The notes: generated by a model from the letters alone, not told the origin. Shown: positions 8,263-17,427, numbered from the stretch's first letter. The stretch: 64,000 bases of DNA from Spirulina sp034932185 (GCF_034932185.1 NZ_JAYGHW010000066.1:35913-99912), one strand, 5' to 3'. A program made the numbers and translations.

Positions 8263-8586
8263 TTAGGAAGCTAAGGCGACTTCAACCATTTGTTGGAGTT
8301 CGCCACTTTGGTAAAGCTCGATCAGGATATCGGAACCGCCTAAAAATTCCCCGTTGAGATAAACTTGGGGGATGGTGGGCCAGTTGGAATATTCCTTGAT
8401 GCCTTGGCGGACTTCGGGATCAGAGAGGACATCGAAGGTGGTGAAGGGTACACCGCAAATGTTGAGAATTTGCACAACATTGTTAGAAAAACCGCATTGG
8501 GGCATTAACTTGGAACCCTTCATAAACACAACGATTTTATCTTGTTGTACGAGGTCGTCAATGCGTTTTTGGACTTCTGGAGTCAT
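8263..8586 (-). CDS. grxD: Monothiol glutaredoxin, Grx4 family
   Basis: 107-residue cytoplasmic monothiol glutaredoxin that binds and delivers [2Fe-2S] clusters with glutathione. The signature CGFS is at residues 31-34, preceded by the KGS/MKG glutathione-binding stretch, and WPTIPQVYLNGEFLGGSDI carries the cis-Pro and the GG loop. Length and motif spacing are typical. A BolA-family gene lies just upstream on the same strand (53 bases apart); Grx4-BolA heterodimers are a known iron-signalling and Fe-S trafficking pair. Confidence 0.96.
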   Translation of the reverse strand: MTPEVQKRIDDLVQQDKIVVFMKGSKLMPQCGFSNNVVQILNICGVPFTTFDVLSDPEVRQGIKEYSNWPTIPQVYLNGEFLGGSDILIELYQSGELQQMVEVALAS

Positions 8587-8639
8587 GGTGATTTAGGGGG
8601 TAGTAGAACAGGAAAAAGGAAAGATGTTGGTTTGAAAAG

Positions 8640-8894
8640 TTAGGCGTTGGCGATCGCCCAACTATCCGGGGTATAGGTTTTCAAGGCCAGGGCGTGGATG
8701 GCTTCAGTGGCTAGGGCTTCTTGTAAAGCACCGTAGACCATCTGATGCTGCTTAACGCGGGTCTTCCCTTCAAATGCGGTGGAAATAACCGTCGCTTGAA
8801 GATGATCCCCGCCGCCGGTCAAGTCCTCAACGGTGACTTGGGCATCGGGCAATTGGGCCTTAATCATGGATTCAACTTGGTCTAGGCTCACCAT
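8640..8894 (-). CDS. bolA: BolA family protein
   Basis: 84 residues of the BolA fold. The conserved VKQHQMVYGAL segment carries the His that helps ligate the cluster in Grx-BolA complexes, and the C-terminal HALALKTYTPDSW helix is typical. The ATG follows a short leader with no strong Shine-Dalgarno. It forms a likely operon with grxD; the pair probably acts together in Fe-S handling or iron sensing. The exact subfamily (BolA, IbaG-like) is not resolved from sequence alone. Confidence 0.93.
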   Translation of the reverse strand: MVSLDQVESMIKAQLPDAQVTVEDLTGGGDHLQATVISTAFEGKTRVKQHQMVYGALQEALATEAIHALALKTYTPDSWAIANA

Positions 8895-8981
8895 AGGTCA
8901 GTTTACAAAGGGGTCTTCAAACATAAACTTGATTTTAACGCTCTGTTCCCCATTCAGGGGATGGTTGTCAGTAGGATTGGC

Positions 8982-9935
8982 TTAATCCGCAAAACCCAGT
9001 TCCACCAATTGCTGGAAGGCTCGCTCGCCAAGGCCGTTGGTGGGATTTTGCGATCGCACGATCTGGATCAACAAGGGAACCGAGAGTTCCGGCTGATTTT
9101 GGGCGCGGTGAACGAGGGCCAATTGATAGGTGGTTTGATCCCGCAGTTGAGCACTGTCAAGGGCTTTTTGTCGCTGATCTTGGGCAACTTCGCGATCAAT
9201 GCCAGAAAAGGTTTCGGAAAGTTGCTGATGGAAATTAGAGAGTTGATTAAACACTTGCCGGGCTTGCTGAAACTTGTTCTGGGCTTGGTTGTAGTCCCCG
9301 GCATTGACCGCCGCTTCTGCTTCACGGATCAAGTTTTGGCCGCCTTCAAAGCTGAGTAATGTGGGGGTTGCTTCCGGGATAATTTGGGCAAAATCGCCAG
9401 TGGGTTGCACAAAACCAAACCGCACCAATTGTTCATGGGCTTGGCGACCGAGGGGGGTGGTGGGATTTTGCGATCGCACAATTTGGATCAGCAACGGAAT
9501 GGATAAATCCGTCCGGCCTTGGGCATGGTGGGCTAAAGCCAGTTCATAGGTGGATTGATCCCGCAGTTGGGCGGTTTCGAGGGCCTGTTGCCGTTGCTGG
9601 GCAGCGCGGCGGCTGTTAATGCCCGCAAAACTGCCGGAGAGTTGTTGATAAAAATTGGAAAGTTGGTTAAAGACTTGGCGGGTAGCTTGGAGCTTTTCCA
9701 CCGCTAGGTCATAGTTGCCTTGGGCGCTGGCGTTGCGCCCCGCTTCCAGTAATGCCATGCCGCCGGGCATACTTAAAACACTGCTGCTTTGTTGCAAAAT
9801 CCGGGGATCTTCGACAGCAAAGGGATCTGGCTCAGGGTTCGATAATTCTTGGGCTTGAACCCCCCCAGGAAGTCCTAGGGTTAAAACCGTCAAACTGGCC
9901 AACATCAGGGGGTGGATAATCTGCTTGAATCTCAT
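8982..9935 (-). CDS. Secreted protein with two tandem ~130-residue helical repeats
   Basis: 317 residues, exported. ATG at 9935 (MRFKQIIHPLML...) follows GAGG by 7 bases and gives a normal signal peptide cleaved near VQA-QE; upstream in-frame starts would put a long basic leader before it. The mature part is an internal duplication: AVEKLQATRQVFNQLSNF ... LRDQSTYELALAHHAQGRTDLSIPLLIQIVRSQNPTTPLG in the first half and AQNKFQQARQVFNQLSNF ... LRDQTTYQLALVHRAQ ... LIQIVRSQNPTNGLG in the second. The repeats resemble tetratricopeptide helices, suggesting a periplasmic scaffold. No family name is recognised; function unknown. Confidence 0.8.
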   Translation of the reverse strand: MRFKQIIHPLMLASLTVLTLGLPGGVQAQELSNPEPDPFAVEDPRILQQSSSVLSMPGGMALLEAGRNASAQGNYDLAVEKLQATRQVFNQLSNFYQQLSGSFAGINSRRAAQQRQQALETAQLRDQSTYELALAHHAQGRTDLSIPLLIQIVRSQNPTTPLGRQAHEQLVRFGFVQPTGDFAQIIPEATPTLLSFEGGQNLIREAEAAVNAGDYNQAQNKFQQARQVFNQLSNFHQQLSETFSGIDREVAQDQRQKALDSAQLRDQTTYQLALVHRAQNQPELSVPLLIQIVRSQNPTNGLGERAFQQLVELGFAD

Positions 9936-10197
9936 TGAAGCCCTCAGACCCATTCCTAAAAACAGTAAAATTGATTGCAATCGTTTCCTACGATACCCTG
10001 TTTCAGACATAATTCTTAAAAAAAAGTTCTGTACTGGTGATGATCGCTCCGCCATGGTCACGAATCCCGGAGAAGCAACCCGTTGAGGCGATCGCCGATT
10101 TTTTCCACTCCCCGTGATGGGTTGGCCCAGATCCCATCTGCCACAACCTTGGGGGATTGGGTATTCTGGAAAGGATCCGTGCTTGCTCGCCCCCGTT

Positions 10198-13100
10198 ATG
10201 GCCTACACCGTTAGCGAAATTCAAAGCTTTCTGACTGCTCAAACCCCCTTAGGGATGTTGCCACCAGGGGCGATCGCCGCTGTTTTAGGGCGGATGCGGC
10301 CCTTTCGCTATCGCATGGGTCAAACCCTGTTGGTACGAGACAAGATCCCCCATCAGGTGGTGATTTTGTATGAGGGACAGGTGCGGCTGATTGGCTATGA
10401 TCCCACAACGAAAATGCCCCTAACGCTGCAACTGCTCCAACCGGGGGACATGATCGGCTGGGTGAGTTTGCTGCGGGGCATTCCTTGCGAAACGGCGATC
10501 GCCTCCACGGAAACCGTCGCCATTACCCTTGGGGCCGAGGAATTTTTCGCCGTCCTCCAGCGTTTCCCCGATGTGGCGGCTCAATTTCATCAAGGGACGG
10601 CGATCGCTGAAGTCTTCGACCTCCTCTCCCGTCAAACCCTCCCCAACCTCAAAGACAGTAATGCCCTCAAGGAATGGGTGCAAAATGCTGCCAACCATGC
10701 CCAAGTTTGTAGCCTGCCCCCCGGTCGTCACCTCCTCCAAGACGAACCCGCCCGCATCCTCCAATACCCTAATCTCGTTTGGTTTGTCAGCGGTGGCGGC
10801 CAAGTCACCCACTTTAAACCCGGCTATCCCATCAGCCTCGACCCCCAACAACGGAGCCTAGAGGTGGTGGGGGAATATCCTGCCCGGCTAATCGGCATTC
10901 AAGCCGCCGACCTCCTCCCCGTTGCCATTGCGGACACTTTCGCCGATCCCGATACCGTCCAACTATCACCAGAGCCAGCAGAAATTCCCTACGCCGCCGA
11001 ATTGGAAACCGTTGACGCGCCCACCCCCCCCAGCGCCGCCCCGAAGCCCAACCGCCAAGATTATCCCCTCGTTAAGGGGCGATCGCAACTCGATGCAGCG
11101 GTGGCCTGTTTCCAGATGTTGAGCCAATATTTTCGGATGCCCTTCCGTCGGGATGTGATTGAGCGGGTGTTAGGGGATCAACTGCGGCGACAGGGGAGCT
11201 TATCCCTCTATAACTGTGGCTCGGTGGCGGAACTCATGGGATTAACGGCGCAATTGGTGAATATTCCCGCTTCTGCGTTAACGCGATTACAGGGGCCGGC
11301 CTTGGTGCAGTGGCAAGACCGGCTGGCGGTACTCTATGAAATTAGTGATCAGGAGTTGGTGATTGGTGCGCCGGAGGTGGGGATTCTACGGCGCAAGCCC
11401 AAGGATTTCCTTGAAGCCTGGGATGATGTGGGCCAGGTGGTGCTGTTGCAACCCTCGAAATATACCCCCCAGGAACGCTTTGGTCTCAGTTGGTTTTGGC
11501 CGGTGTTATGGAAATATAAGGGCGTGTTAACAGAAGTATTTATCGCTTCCTTCTTTGTGCAACTTTTTGCCCTCGCTAATCCCCTAATTATTCAAGTAAT
11601 CATCGATAAGGTCATTGTCCAAAATAGTACGGAAACGCTGCAAGTTTTGGGGTTTTTCCTGCTAGGGGTGGCGATTTTTGAATTTATCCTCAGTACGGTA
11701 CGCACCTATCTGTTTGTGGATACCACAAACCGCATTGATATGAGCTTGGGGTCAGAAATCATTGATCACCTGCTGCGATTACCCCTGAGTTATTTTGACC
11801 GTCGCCCGGTGGGGGAACTGTCCAGCCGCATTAATGAGTTGGAAAATATCCGTACATTCTTAACCGGAACCGCCTTAACAGTGGTTTTAGATGCGGTTTT
11901 TTCGGTGATTTATATTGCCGTGATGTTCTTTTACAGTTGGCGGCTGTCACTGTTGGGGCTGGCCATTGTGCCAATTTTCATTATCACGACACTGATTTTT
12001 TCCCCCTTAATCCGCCATCAACTGCGGATCAAGGCGGAACGCAACGCTGAAACCCAATCTCATCTGGTGGAGGTGGTTTCGGGGATTCAAACGGTGAAGG
12101 CGCAAAATATTGAGTTGCGATCGCGCTGGCGGTGGCAAGAACATTACGCCCGCTACGTTTCCGCCGGGTTTAAAACCGTGCAGACTTCAACCCTAGCGAA
12201 TTCTGCCAGTAATTTCCTCAATAAAATTTCTGGCCTGTTGGTGCTGTGGGGTGGGGCCTATTTGGTGTTACAGGGGGATCTGAGTTTAGGGCAGTTAATT
12301 GCCTTTCGGATCATTGCCAGCTATGTCACTAGTCCCCTATTACGGTTGGCGCAACTGTGGCAAAACTTCCAAGAGGTGGGGCTATCTTTGGAGCGGTTGG
12401 GGGATATTTTAGATAGTCCTCAGGAAGGGGAAGCGGATCAGGGGAATATCCCGATGCCATCGGTGGTGGGGGCGGTGAAATATGAAAATGTTTCTTTCCG
12501 GTTTAAACCCAATGGGCCGCTGCAATTGGTGAATGTTAACCTTGATATTCCGGCGGGGAGTTTTGTCGGGGTGGTGGGGAAAAGTGGGGCGGGCAAAAGT
12601 ACGCTGACGAAATTGCTCGTGCGTTTATACGATTGGGAAACGGGGCGGATTTTGCTCGATGGTTACGATGTGGCCAAGGTGGAGCTTTATTCCCTGCGGC
12701 GACAAATCGGGGTTGTACCCCAAGAGCCATTATTATTTGATGGCACGATTCAGGAAAATATCGCCCTCAATAACCCCGAAGCCTCTAGTGAGGAGATTAT
12801 CGAGGCGGCAAGGGTGGCGGCGGCCCATGATTTTATTATGGAGTTGTCCAGTGGCTATAACACGCGGGTGGGGGAGCGGGGGGCGAGTTTGTCGGGGGGA
12901 CAACGGCAACGGATTGCGATCGCCCGCACCGTGTTGCAACGCCCTGCCTTTCTGATTTTGGATGAAGCCACCAGCGCCCTCGATTACCCCACGGAGCAGC
13001 AGGTTTGTAGTAATTTAGCCCAAGCCTTTCGCGATCGCACCGTCATTTTCATCACCCACCGTTTAGGAACAGTTCAGGGGGCGGATCAAATTGTGATGAT

Positions 13101-13203
13101 GGACAGCGGCGCGGTGGTAGAAGTGGGAACCCACGCGGAACTGATCGCCCTCGAAGGTCGCTACTTCGCCCTCTACCGCCAACAGGATGCCCGCCAAGCC
13201 TGA
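10198..13203 (+). CDS. Type I secretion ABC transporter: CNBD + C39-like + TMD + ABC
   Basis: About 1,001 residues at the plasma membrane; HlyB/PCAT-type exporter half that works as a dimer. Order: cyclic-nucleotide-binding-like domain (~20-130), linker, C39-like domain (~300-415), six-helix transmembrane domain (~440-720) and ABC ATPase (~760-995) with Walker A GKSGAGKST, signature LSGGQRQR, Walker B LILDEATSALD and H-loop THR. In the C39-like domain the catalytic Cys position reads LDAAVACF instead of DCGxA, and the usual His is replaced in WQDRLAV, so it probably docks the substrate without cleaving it. ATG 10198 begins the CNBD cleanly. No HlyD-type adaptor or substrate gene is adjacent. 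Confidence 0.93.
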   Translation: MAYTVSEIQSFLTAQTPLGMLPPGAIAAVLGRMRPFRYRMGQTLLVRDKIPHQVVILYEGQVRLIGYDPTTKMPLTLQLLQPGDMIGWVSLLRGIPCETAIASTETVAITLGAEEFFAVLQRFPDVAAQFHQGTAIAEVFDLLSRQTLPNLKDSNALKEWVQNAANHAQVCSLPPGRHLLQDEPARILQYPNLVWFVSGGGQVTHFKPGYPISLDPQQRSLEVVGEYPARLIGIQAADLLPVAIADTFADPDTVQLSPEPAEIPYAAELETVDAPTPPSAAPKPNRQDYPLVKGRSQLDAAVACFQMLSQYFRMPFRRDVIERVLGDQLRRQGSLSLYNCGSVAELMGLTAQLVNIPASALTRLQGPALVQWQDRLAVLYEISDQELVIGAPEVGILRRKPKDFLEAWDDVGQVVLLQPSKYTPQERFGLSWFWPVLWKYKGVLTEVFIASFFVQLFALANPLIIQVIIDKVIVQNSTETLQVLGFFLLGVAIFEFILSTVRTYLFVDTTNRIDMSLGSEIIDHLLRLPLSYFDRRPVGELSSRINELENIRTFLTGTALTVVLDAVFSVIYIAVMFFYSWRLSLLGLAIVPIFIITTLIFSPLIRHQLRIKAERNAETQSHLVEVVSGIQTVKAQNIELRSRWRWQEHYARYVSAGFKTVQTSTLANSASNFLNKISGLLVLWGGAYLVLQGDLSLGQLIAFRIIASYVTSPLLRLAQLWQNFQEVGLSLERLGDILDSPQEGEADQGNIPMPSVVGAVKYENVSFRFKPNGPLQLVNVNLDIPAGSFVGVVGKSGAGKSTLTKLLVRLYDWETGRILLDGYDVAKVELYSLRRQIGVVPQEPLLFDGTIQENIALNNPEASSEEIIEAARVAAAHDFIMELSSGYNTRVGERGASLSGGQRQRIAIARTVLQRPAFLILDEATSALDYPTEQQVCSNLAQAFRDRTVIFITHRLGTVQGADQIVMMDSGAVVEVGTHAELIALEGRYFALYRQQDARQA

Positions 13204-13226
13204 TGGTGAAAATTTTTCGCCCCTAT
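13204..13226. repeat. Palindromic dispersed repeat, copy 3 (truncated)
   Basis: GGTGAAAATTTTTCGCCCCTATTG, the right half and centre of the palindrome with a worn left arm, directly after the stop codon of the ABC transporter gene. Confidence 0.6.
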
Positions 13227-13283
13227 TGTTCAGGAGGCAGAGCCTCCGCAGGTGCATGACTTGGCAGAGCCAAGTCACGAGGG

Positions 13284-13355
13284 ATTCCCATTCCCTATTG
13301 CCCGTTCCCTGTTCCCTGTTCCCCATTCCCCGTTCCCCATTCCCCATCTTCCCCA
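13284..13355. repeat. C-rich short tandem repeat (TTCCC-type heptamers)
   Basis: Imperfect array of 7-base units such as TTCCCTG, TTCCCCA and TTCCCCG. It lies between the ABC transporter gene and tRNA-Pro and resembles the heptamer arrays near 17.5, 34.5 and 63.9 kb. Confidence 0.75.
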
Positions 13356-13386
13356 CCCCATGCTATAGTAGAAAAGCTTAATTTTT

Positions 13387-13460
13387 CGGGATGTGGCGCA
13401 GCTTGGTAGCGCACTTCGTTCGGGACGAAGGGGCCGCTGGTTCGAATCCAGTCATCCCGA
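13387..13460 (+). tRNA. tRNA-Pro (anticodon CGG)
   Basis: 74 bases folding as a full cloverleaf: acceptor CGGGATG/CATCCCG with discriminator A, D-arm GCGC...GCGC, anticodon arm CTTCG-TTCGGGA-CGAAG with anticodon CGG, T-arm with GGTTCGAATCC. CCA is not encoded. A TATAGT -10 box at 13364-13369 places transcription start just before the gene. Confidence 0.95.
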
Positions 13461-13473
13461 TTTGCCAAGAGCG

Positions 13474-13529
13474 AATCTAGTTGTATAGTTGATCTGCCTG
13501 GGGGCGAAAGATTTTTCGCCCCTACATCA
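13474..13529. repeat. Palindromic dispersed repeat, copy 4, with flanking arm
   Basis: ATCTAGTTGTATAGTTGATC, then a GGGGGCGAAAG/ATTTTTCGCCCC palindrome and TACATCAT. The left arm matches that of the copy at 39874-39927. It sits 14 bases after tRNA-Pro. Confidence 0.75.
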
Positions 13530-13720
13530 TTTATCCCCCTGGCCAACGGGTGGAAACGTGCGATCGCCTCACCCACCTCGATGGGGAAACCCTTTTACCC
13601 GGTTTAGTCCTCCCCCTGATCTCGTTGTGGGCCTAGGGGCAACCATTCCAGCCAGAAAAGAGAATATGTTAACTTGGCCGAAACGGCCGGAATTTCTCTT
13701 TCTCCTTGGCGATCGCCCCT

Positions 13721-14158
13721 ATGTTTAGCCCCACCCTCCTTTGGTTCATTGCGGGAGCCATCCTCTGTTTTATGGAGGTGGTATTTCCCACCGCCTTTGT
13801 GGAATTCATCATGGGTTTAGCAGCCATCGGCGTGGGGTTGCTTGCCTTCATCCTGCCCTTTTTACCCTTTCCCGCCCAAGTTCTGCTCTGGCTTGTCTTC
13901 ACCACGGGGGGGATCATCTTCTCCCGGCGGTCTTTCACCCCCAAGCGGCGATCGCGCTTATTAGAAGATTCCCGCCAAGGTCGCACCCTCACCCCCATTG
14001 CGCCCGGTGAACTGGGGCGCGTCGTTTGTGATGGCAACTCCTGGCAAGCGCGGTGTGAAGATGAAACCTTAGCCATGAATGCCAATACGCCGGTTTTTAT
14101 TGTCCGCCGCGAAGGTAACACGTTAATTGTGCTGCCCCAATCCGTAATTCAGCCCTAA
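13721..14158 (+). CDS. NfeD family membrane protein
   Basis: 145 residues, short NfeD form. The N-terminal ~75 residues hold three hydrophobic helices (LLWFIAGAILCFMEVVF, FIMGLAAIGVGLLAFIL, AQVLLWLVFTTGGIIF). The C-terminal ~65 residues form the OB-fold domain (GRTLTPIAPGELGRVVCDGNSWQARCED ... VFIVRREGNTLIV). NfeD proteins partner with SPFH/slipin proteins in bacterial membrane microdomains, and here a slipin gene follows 41 bases later. ATG 13721 is chosen; an in-frame TTG at 13706 adds only five residues. Neither has a strong Shine-Dalgarno. Confidence 0.9.
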   Translation: MFSPTLLWFIAGAILCFMEVVFPTAFVEFIMGLAAIGVGLLAFILPFLPFPAQVLLWLVFTTGGIIFSRRSFTPKRRSRLLEDSRQGRTLTPIAPGELGRVVCDGNSWQARCEDETLAMNANTPVFIVRREGNTLIVLPQSVIQP

Positions 14159-14199
14159 CCCCTGAAGATATACACCACAGTTCACTACGAGGTTGATCC

Positions 14200-15138
14200 A
14201 TGCCTGAATTTTTTCTACTGATTTTGTTAGCCTTAGGCGGCTCTACCGCCATCGGCTCAGTGAAAATTATCAATGAAAAACATGAAGCCTTGGTGGAAAG
14301 CTTGGGGAGCTATAAGAAAAAGCTCACCCCTGGTTTAAACTTAATGGTTCCCTTCATTGACAAGGTGGTCTATCAAGAAACCACCCGCGAAAAAGTCCTC
14401 GACATTGCGCCCCAGTCCTGTATTACCAAAGATAACGTCGCCATCAGTGCCGATGCCGTCGTCTATTGGAAAATTGTCGATATGGAGAAGGCCTATTATC
14501 GGGTGGAAAATCTCCAAAAGGCGATCACCAATCTGGTCTTAACCCAAATTCGCTCCGAAATGGGCAAGCTCGAACTGGATCAAACCTTTACCGCCCGCAG
14601 TGAAATCAATGAAATGCTGTTGCGGGAATTGGATATCGCCACCGATCCCTGGGGCGTGAAGGTGTTGCGCGTTGAGCTTCGCGATATCACCCCCTCGAAA
14701 GCCGTGCAGGATTCGATGGAATTACAAATGACCGCTGAACGGCGGAAACGGGCGGCCATTCTTACCTCGGAAGGGGAGCGGGATGCGGCGGTTAACTCTG
14801 CCCAAGGGAAAGCTGAGGCTAGCATTTTGAATGCAGAAGCGGACAAAAAATCAGCGGTGTTAAGGGCAGAGGCGGAGGCTCAAAAAGAAGTCCTCAAAGC
14901 CCAAGCAACGGCGCGGGCCATGGATATTTTAATGGATAAAATGCGCAGCGATCCCCACGCGAAGGAAGCCCTGCAATTTATCCTCGCCCAAGACTATTTG
15001 ACCATGGGTAAAGTGGTGGGCAGCAGTGAAAGCAGCAAGATCATGTTTATGGATCCGGCGAATATGTTTTCTACCTTGGAAGGGATGCGCTCGGTGTTAG
15101 GGGATCTGCCCCAGGATGTTAAGGGGAATGGGTATTAA
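14200..15138 (+). CDS. Stomatin-like SPFH protein (slipin/paraslipin)
   Basis: 312-residue membrane-anchored scaffold of the SPFH superfamily. An N-terminal hydrophobic segment (FFLLILLALGGSTAIG) precedes the SPFH domain (KIINEKHEALVESLGSYKKKL ... PGLNLMVPFIDKV, ~20-180), then a long Ala/Glu-rich coiled coil (ERRKRAAILTSEGERDAAVN ... AEAEAQKEVLKAQA, ~180-245) and a C-terminal oligomerisation segment. GAGG lies 8 bases before the ATG. Its likely operon partner is the NfeD gene; together they are thought to organise membrane microdomains and protect against membrane stress. Confidence 0.93.
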   Translation: MPEFFLLILLALGGSTAIGSVKIINEKHEALVESLGSYKKKLTPGLNLMVPFIDKVVYQETTREKVLDIAPQSCITKDNVAISADAVVYWKIVDMEKAYYRVENLQKAITNLVLTQIRSEMGKLELDQTFTARSEINEMLLRELDIATDPWGVKVLRVELRDITPSKAVQDSMELQMTAERRKRAAILTSEGERDAAVNSAQGKAEASILNAEADKKSAVLRAEAEAQKEVLKAQATARAMDILMDKMRSDPHAKEALQFILAQDYLTMGKVVGSSESSKIMFMDPANMFSTLEGMRSVLGDLPQDVKGNGY

Positions 15139-15195
15139 TCGGGGGCATTGAACAACGATCCTCAAATGCCCTGAATTTGCAGCCCTGATCGGCCC

Positions 15196-15220
15196 AGGGG
15201 CGAAACATTTTTCGCCCCTA
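15196..15220. repeat. Palindromic dispersed repeat, copy 5
   Basis: AGGGGCGAAACATTTTTCGC ending CCCTA; one mismatch in the centre. It lies 57 bases after the slipin stop codon. Confidence 0.75.
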
Positions 15221-15291
15221 CCCCTAGCCAAGGGGGATGTTAAATCTAGTCTAAACATCGGTTAGGATGGAGGCGTATTCGCGCTTTTTTG

Positions 15292-15945
15292 ATGGTTGCT
15301 ATGGTGATTCGCCGTCTTTGCTCTGCCCTGATTCCTGCTAGCCTTTGGTGGGGGATGGCGATCGCCCCCGCTCTGGCCATGCCCGGCCAACCCACCGCCG
15401 TTGTGGCCGCTTGGATTTTAGGCAATCAAGCCCTAGAGGGGGTGATGGGGGATGGCCTATCGGTGCGCCGCAGTAATGGCGGCTCCCAAACCTTTGAATT
15501 TACCGCTTCGATTTTTCCGCCGGGCCGGCTTTCCCCGATGGCAGCACGGGGCAGTTGTGCAACGCCGATTTATCGCGGCTTGATCCGCTCTGAAACGATC
15601 GCCCTACGGGATTTTATCAATGGTGTGCCGCTCGATCGCCTGGAGTTTGGCCTGCGCACGGTGTACGGGTTAGATATTTATCAAGATTATCGTCAGGCCA
15701 GTTTACTCTATGCCTACCCGATGCCCGCTGGCATTGATCTGGGGCGCAGGCTGGGGCGACCGGGAACGGAGGGGTATCGGGGGGAAATGCGCCGGGGCGA
15801 TCGCTATGCCTATTGGTTGGAAATTGCCCACACCGAAACAGGGATGGCCTACAGTGGCCAAATCACCGTCTTTCTCAAAGAAGATTTACCCAAATTGGTG
15901 CGGGAAATGGGGGGCGAAATGGATCCGGTCTGTGAGAATCGCTAG
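15292..15945 (+). CDS. Exported protein of unknown function
   Basis: 217 residues. A signal peptide is clear (MVAMVIRRLCSALIPASLWW ... APALA-MPGQ). The mature part contains a Cys pair (C in ARGSCATPIY and near the end in DPVCENR) that could form a disulphide, and a tract TVYGLDIYQDYRQASLLYAYP rich in Tyr. I do not recognise a family. The ATG at 15292 and that at 15301 are both possible; GGATGGAGG lies 18 bases upstream of the first, too far for certainty. It stands alone between the slipin operon and the DUF697 gene. Confidence 0.7.
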   Translation: MVAMVIRRLCSALIPASLWWGMAIAPALAMPGQPTAVVAAWILGNQALEGVMGDGLSVRRSNGGSQTFEFTASIFPPGRLSPMAARGSCATPIYRGLIRSETIALRDFINGVPLDRLEFGLRTVYGLDIYQDYRQASLLYAYPMPAGIDLGRRLGRPGTEGYRGEMRRGDRYAYWLEIAHTETGMAYSGQITVFLKEDLPKLVREMGGEMDPVCENR

Positions 15946-16052
15946 CTTTTGCCGAGGATGGAGCGGGGATCAATTTCCTGGCCCTGGGTTTAACGAGGTT
16001 CCCTCTCCCGGTACGATGGAATCAGCGATCCAACAGGAAATAAGGGGGGAAA

Positions 16053-17420
16053 ATGGCGATATTGAGGAGTAAACCCGTGTTGATCGGTGGGGTGGGTTTA
16101 TCCTTTGCCCTGTGGGGGTGGTGGCAGTTGCAGGATGTGGGCTTAGATTTAGAAACCCTTGGGTTATGGGGTTTGATGGCCGTCGGTGGGGGGATGTGGT
16201 GGTTGCGGCGCGATCGCCCCTCCCTTACGGCCAGCAATTCCCAACCCTCATCCCTGACGGCGGCTCAACTGACCCAAACCCAAGCCCAAACCGAGGCATT
16301 GATCACGCTCCTCGCCGCTGAGTCTCCGAATTTTGATCCCACGCCTTACCAAACACAATTACAAGCAATGGCTCAACCCCCTTCGGGGCCGCTCCAGGTG
16401 ACGATTACCGGCGGTGCTTGGGTGGGTAAAACAGCGTTATTACAGCAATTAGCCGTTGGGGAAGGTTGGGAGTATCAAGAAGCGGCAACACCTCAGGATC
16501 AGACTCATCTCGTCTTAGCCCTCGTTGATGGCGATCTCACCGCTGCGGCATGGGTGCAAATTCAACAATGGCGGCAGGCCCATCATCACATTTTCCTCCT
16601 TTTAACCAAACAGGATCAACACCCCGAACCCCAACGGCAACAACTCCTCGATACGCTCCGGCAACGGGTGGCCGGTTGGCTGCCATCGGATCAGGTTTTC
16701 GCCATTGCCGCTGCTCCCCGGCTGATCACCGTCCGCCACCATTGCACCGATGGCTCAATCACCGAAACCCAAGAACCCCAAGCCCCTCAATTGGGGGATC
16801 TGCCCACCCGGTTAGCGATGTTGGCCAACCACAGGGAATCTTTAATCTGGGGCGTGCAGTGGCGACAACTGATTGCCCTTCAGGGGGAAATTAAAACGCA
16901 ATTGAATCAGGAAAGGGGCGATCGCGCCCTGCCGATGATCGAACGGTATCAATGGGTGGCAGCGGCGGCGGCCTTTGCCAATCCTGTCGCGGCGTTGGAT
17001 CTGCTGGCCTCCTTAGCGATTAATGCCCAAATGTTCCTCGATCTGGCCCAACTGTACCGCCAACCCCTGAGCCTCAACCAAGCCCAAACCGCTGCCGCAT
17101 CCATGGGGGAATTGTTGCTCAAACTGGGGGCGGTGGAAGTTTCCACCCAGGCGATCGCCACCCTCCTCAAAACCACCCCCCTCACCTATGCCGCTGGCGG
17201 CCTGCTCCAGGGGATTAGTGCCGCCTACCTCACCCGCATCGTCGGCCTCACGCTAATCACCCATTTCGCCCAACAAGACCCCCTCAATCCCCCCAGGACG
17301 TTGAATTGGGAAACAATCAGCCAAGGCCTCCAAACTACTCTGAAGCAGACCCAAGCCGCTGGCTGGTTGGGGGGATTCGTCCAAGAGGTGCGATCGCGCT
17401 TAGTCAGTCAGCCCGGATAG
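16053..17420 (+). CDS. DUF697 / YcjF-like membrane protein with P-loop
   Basis: 455 residues. Two N-terminal membrane spans (VLIGGVGLSFALWGWW and LGLWGLMAVGGGMWW) precede a compact P-loop NTPase-like domain (~105-240; GGAWVGKTALLQQL, then LVLALVDGD and LLLTKQDQ in the place of GTPase G3/G4). The C-terminal ~165 residues are a DUF697-like domain (RYQWVAAAAAFANPVAALDLLASLAINAQMFLDL ... LTYAAGGLLQGISAAYLTRI). DUF697 proteins of cyanobacteria are widespread and poorly studied. AAGGGGGGAAA directly precedes the ATG. GTP binding is inferred from the loop only. Confidence 0.82.
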   Translation: MAILRSKPVLIGGVGLSFALWGWWQLQDVGLDLETLGLWGLMAVGGGMWWLRRDRPSLTASNSQPSSLTAAQLTQTQAQTEALITLLAAESPNFDPTPYQTQLQAMAQPPSGPLQVTITGGAWVGKTALLQQLAVGEGWEYQEAATPQDQTHLVLALVDGDLTAAAWVQIQQWRQAHHHIFLLLTKQDQHPEPQRQQLLDTLRQRVAGWLPSDQVFAIAAAPRLITVRHHCTDGSITETQEPQAPQLGDLPTRLAMLANHRESLIWGVQWRQLIALQGEIKTQLNQERGDRALPMIERYQWVAAAAAFANPVAALDLLASLAINAQMFLDLAQLYRQPLSLNQAQTAAASMGELLLKLGAVEVSTQAIATLLKTTPLTYAAGGLLQGISAAYLTRIVGLTLITHFAQQDPLNPPRTLNWETISQGLQTTLKQTQAAGWLGGFVQEVRSRLVSQPG

Positions 17421-17427
17421 ATCTTTT

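Noticed and set aside
13295..13576. Minus-strand open frame with GAKNLSPPG-like translation
   Set aside because: It translates the palindromic repeat and crosses tRNA-Pro; the same pseudo-peptide appears at other repeat copies.
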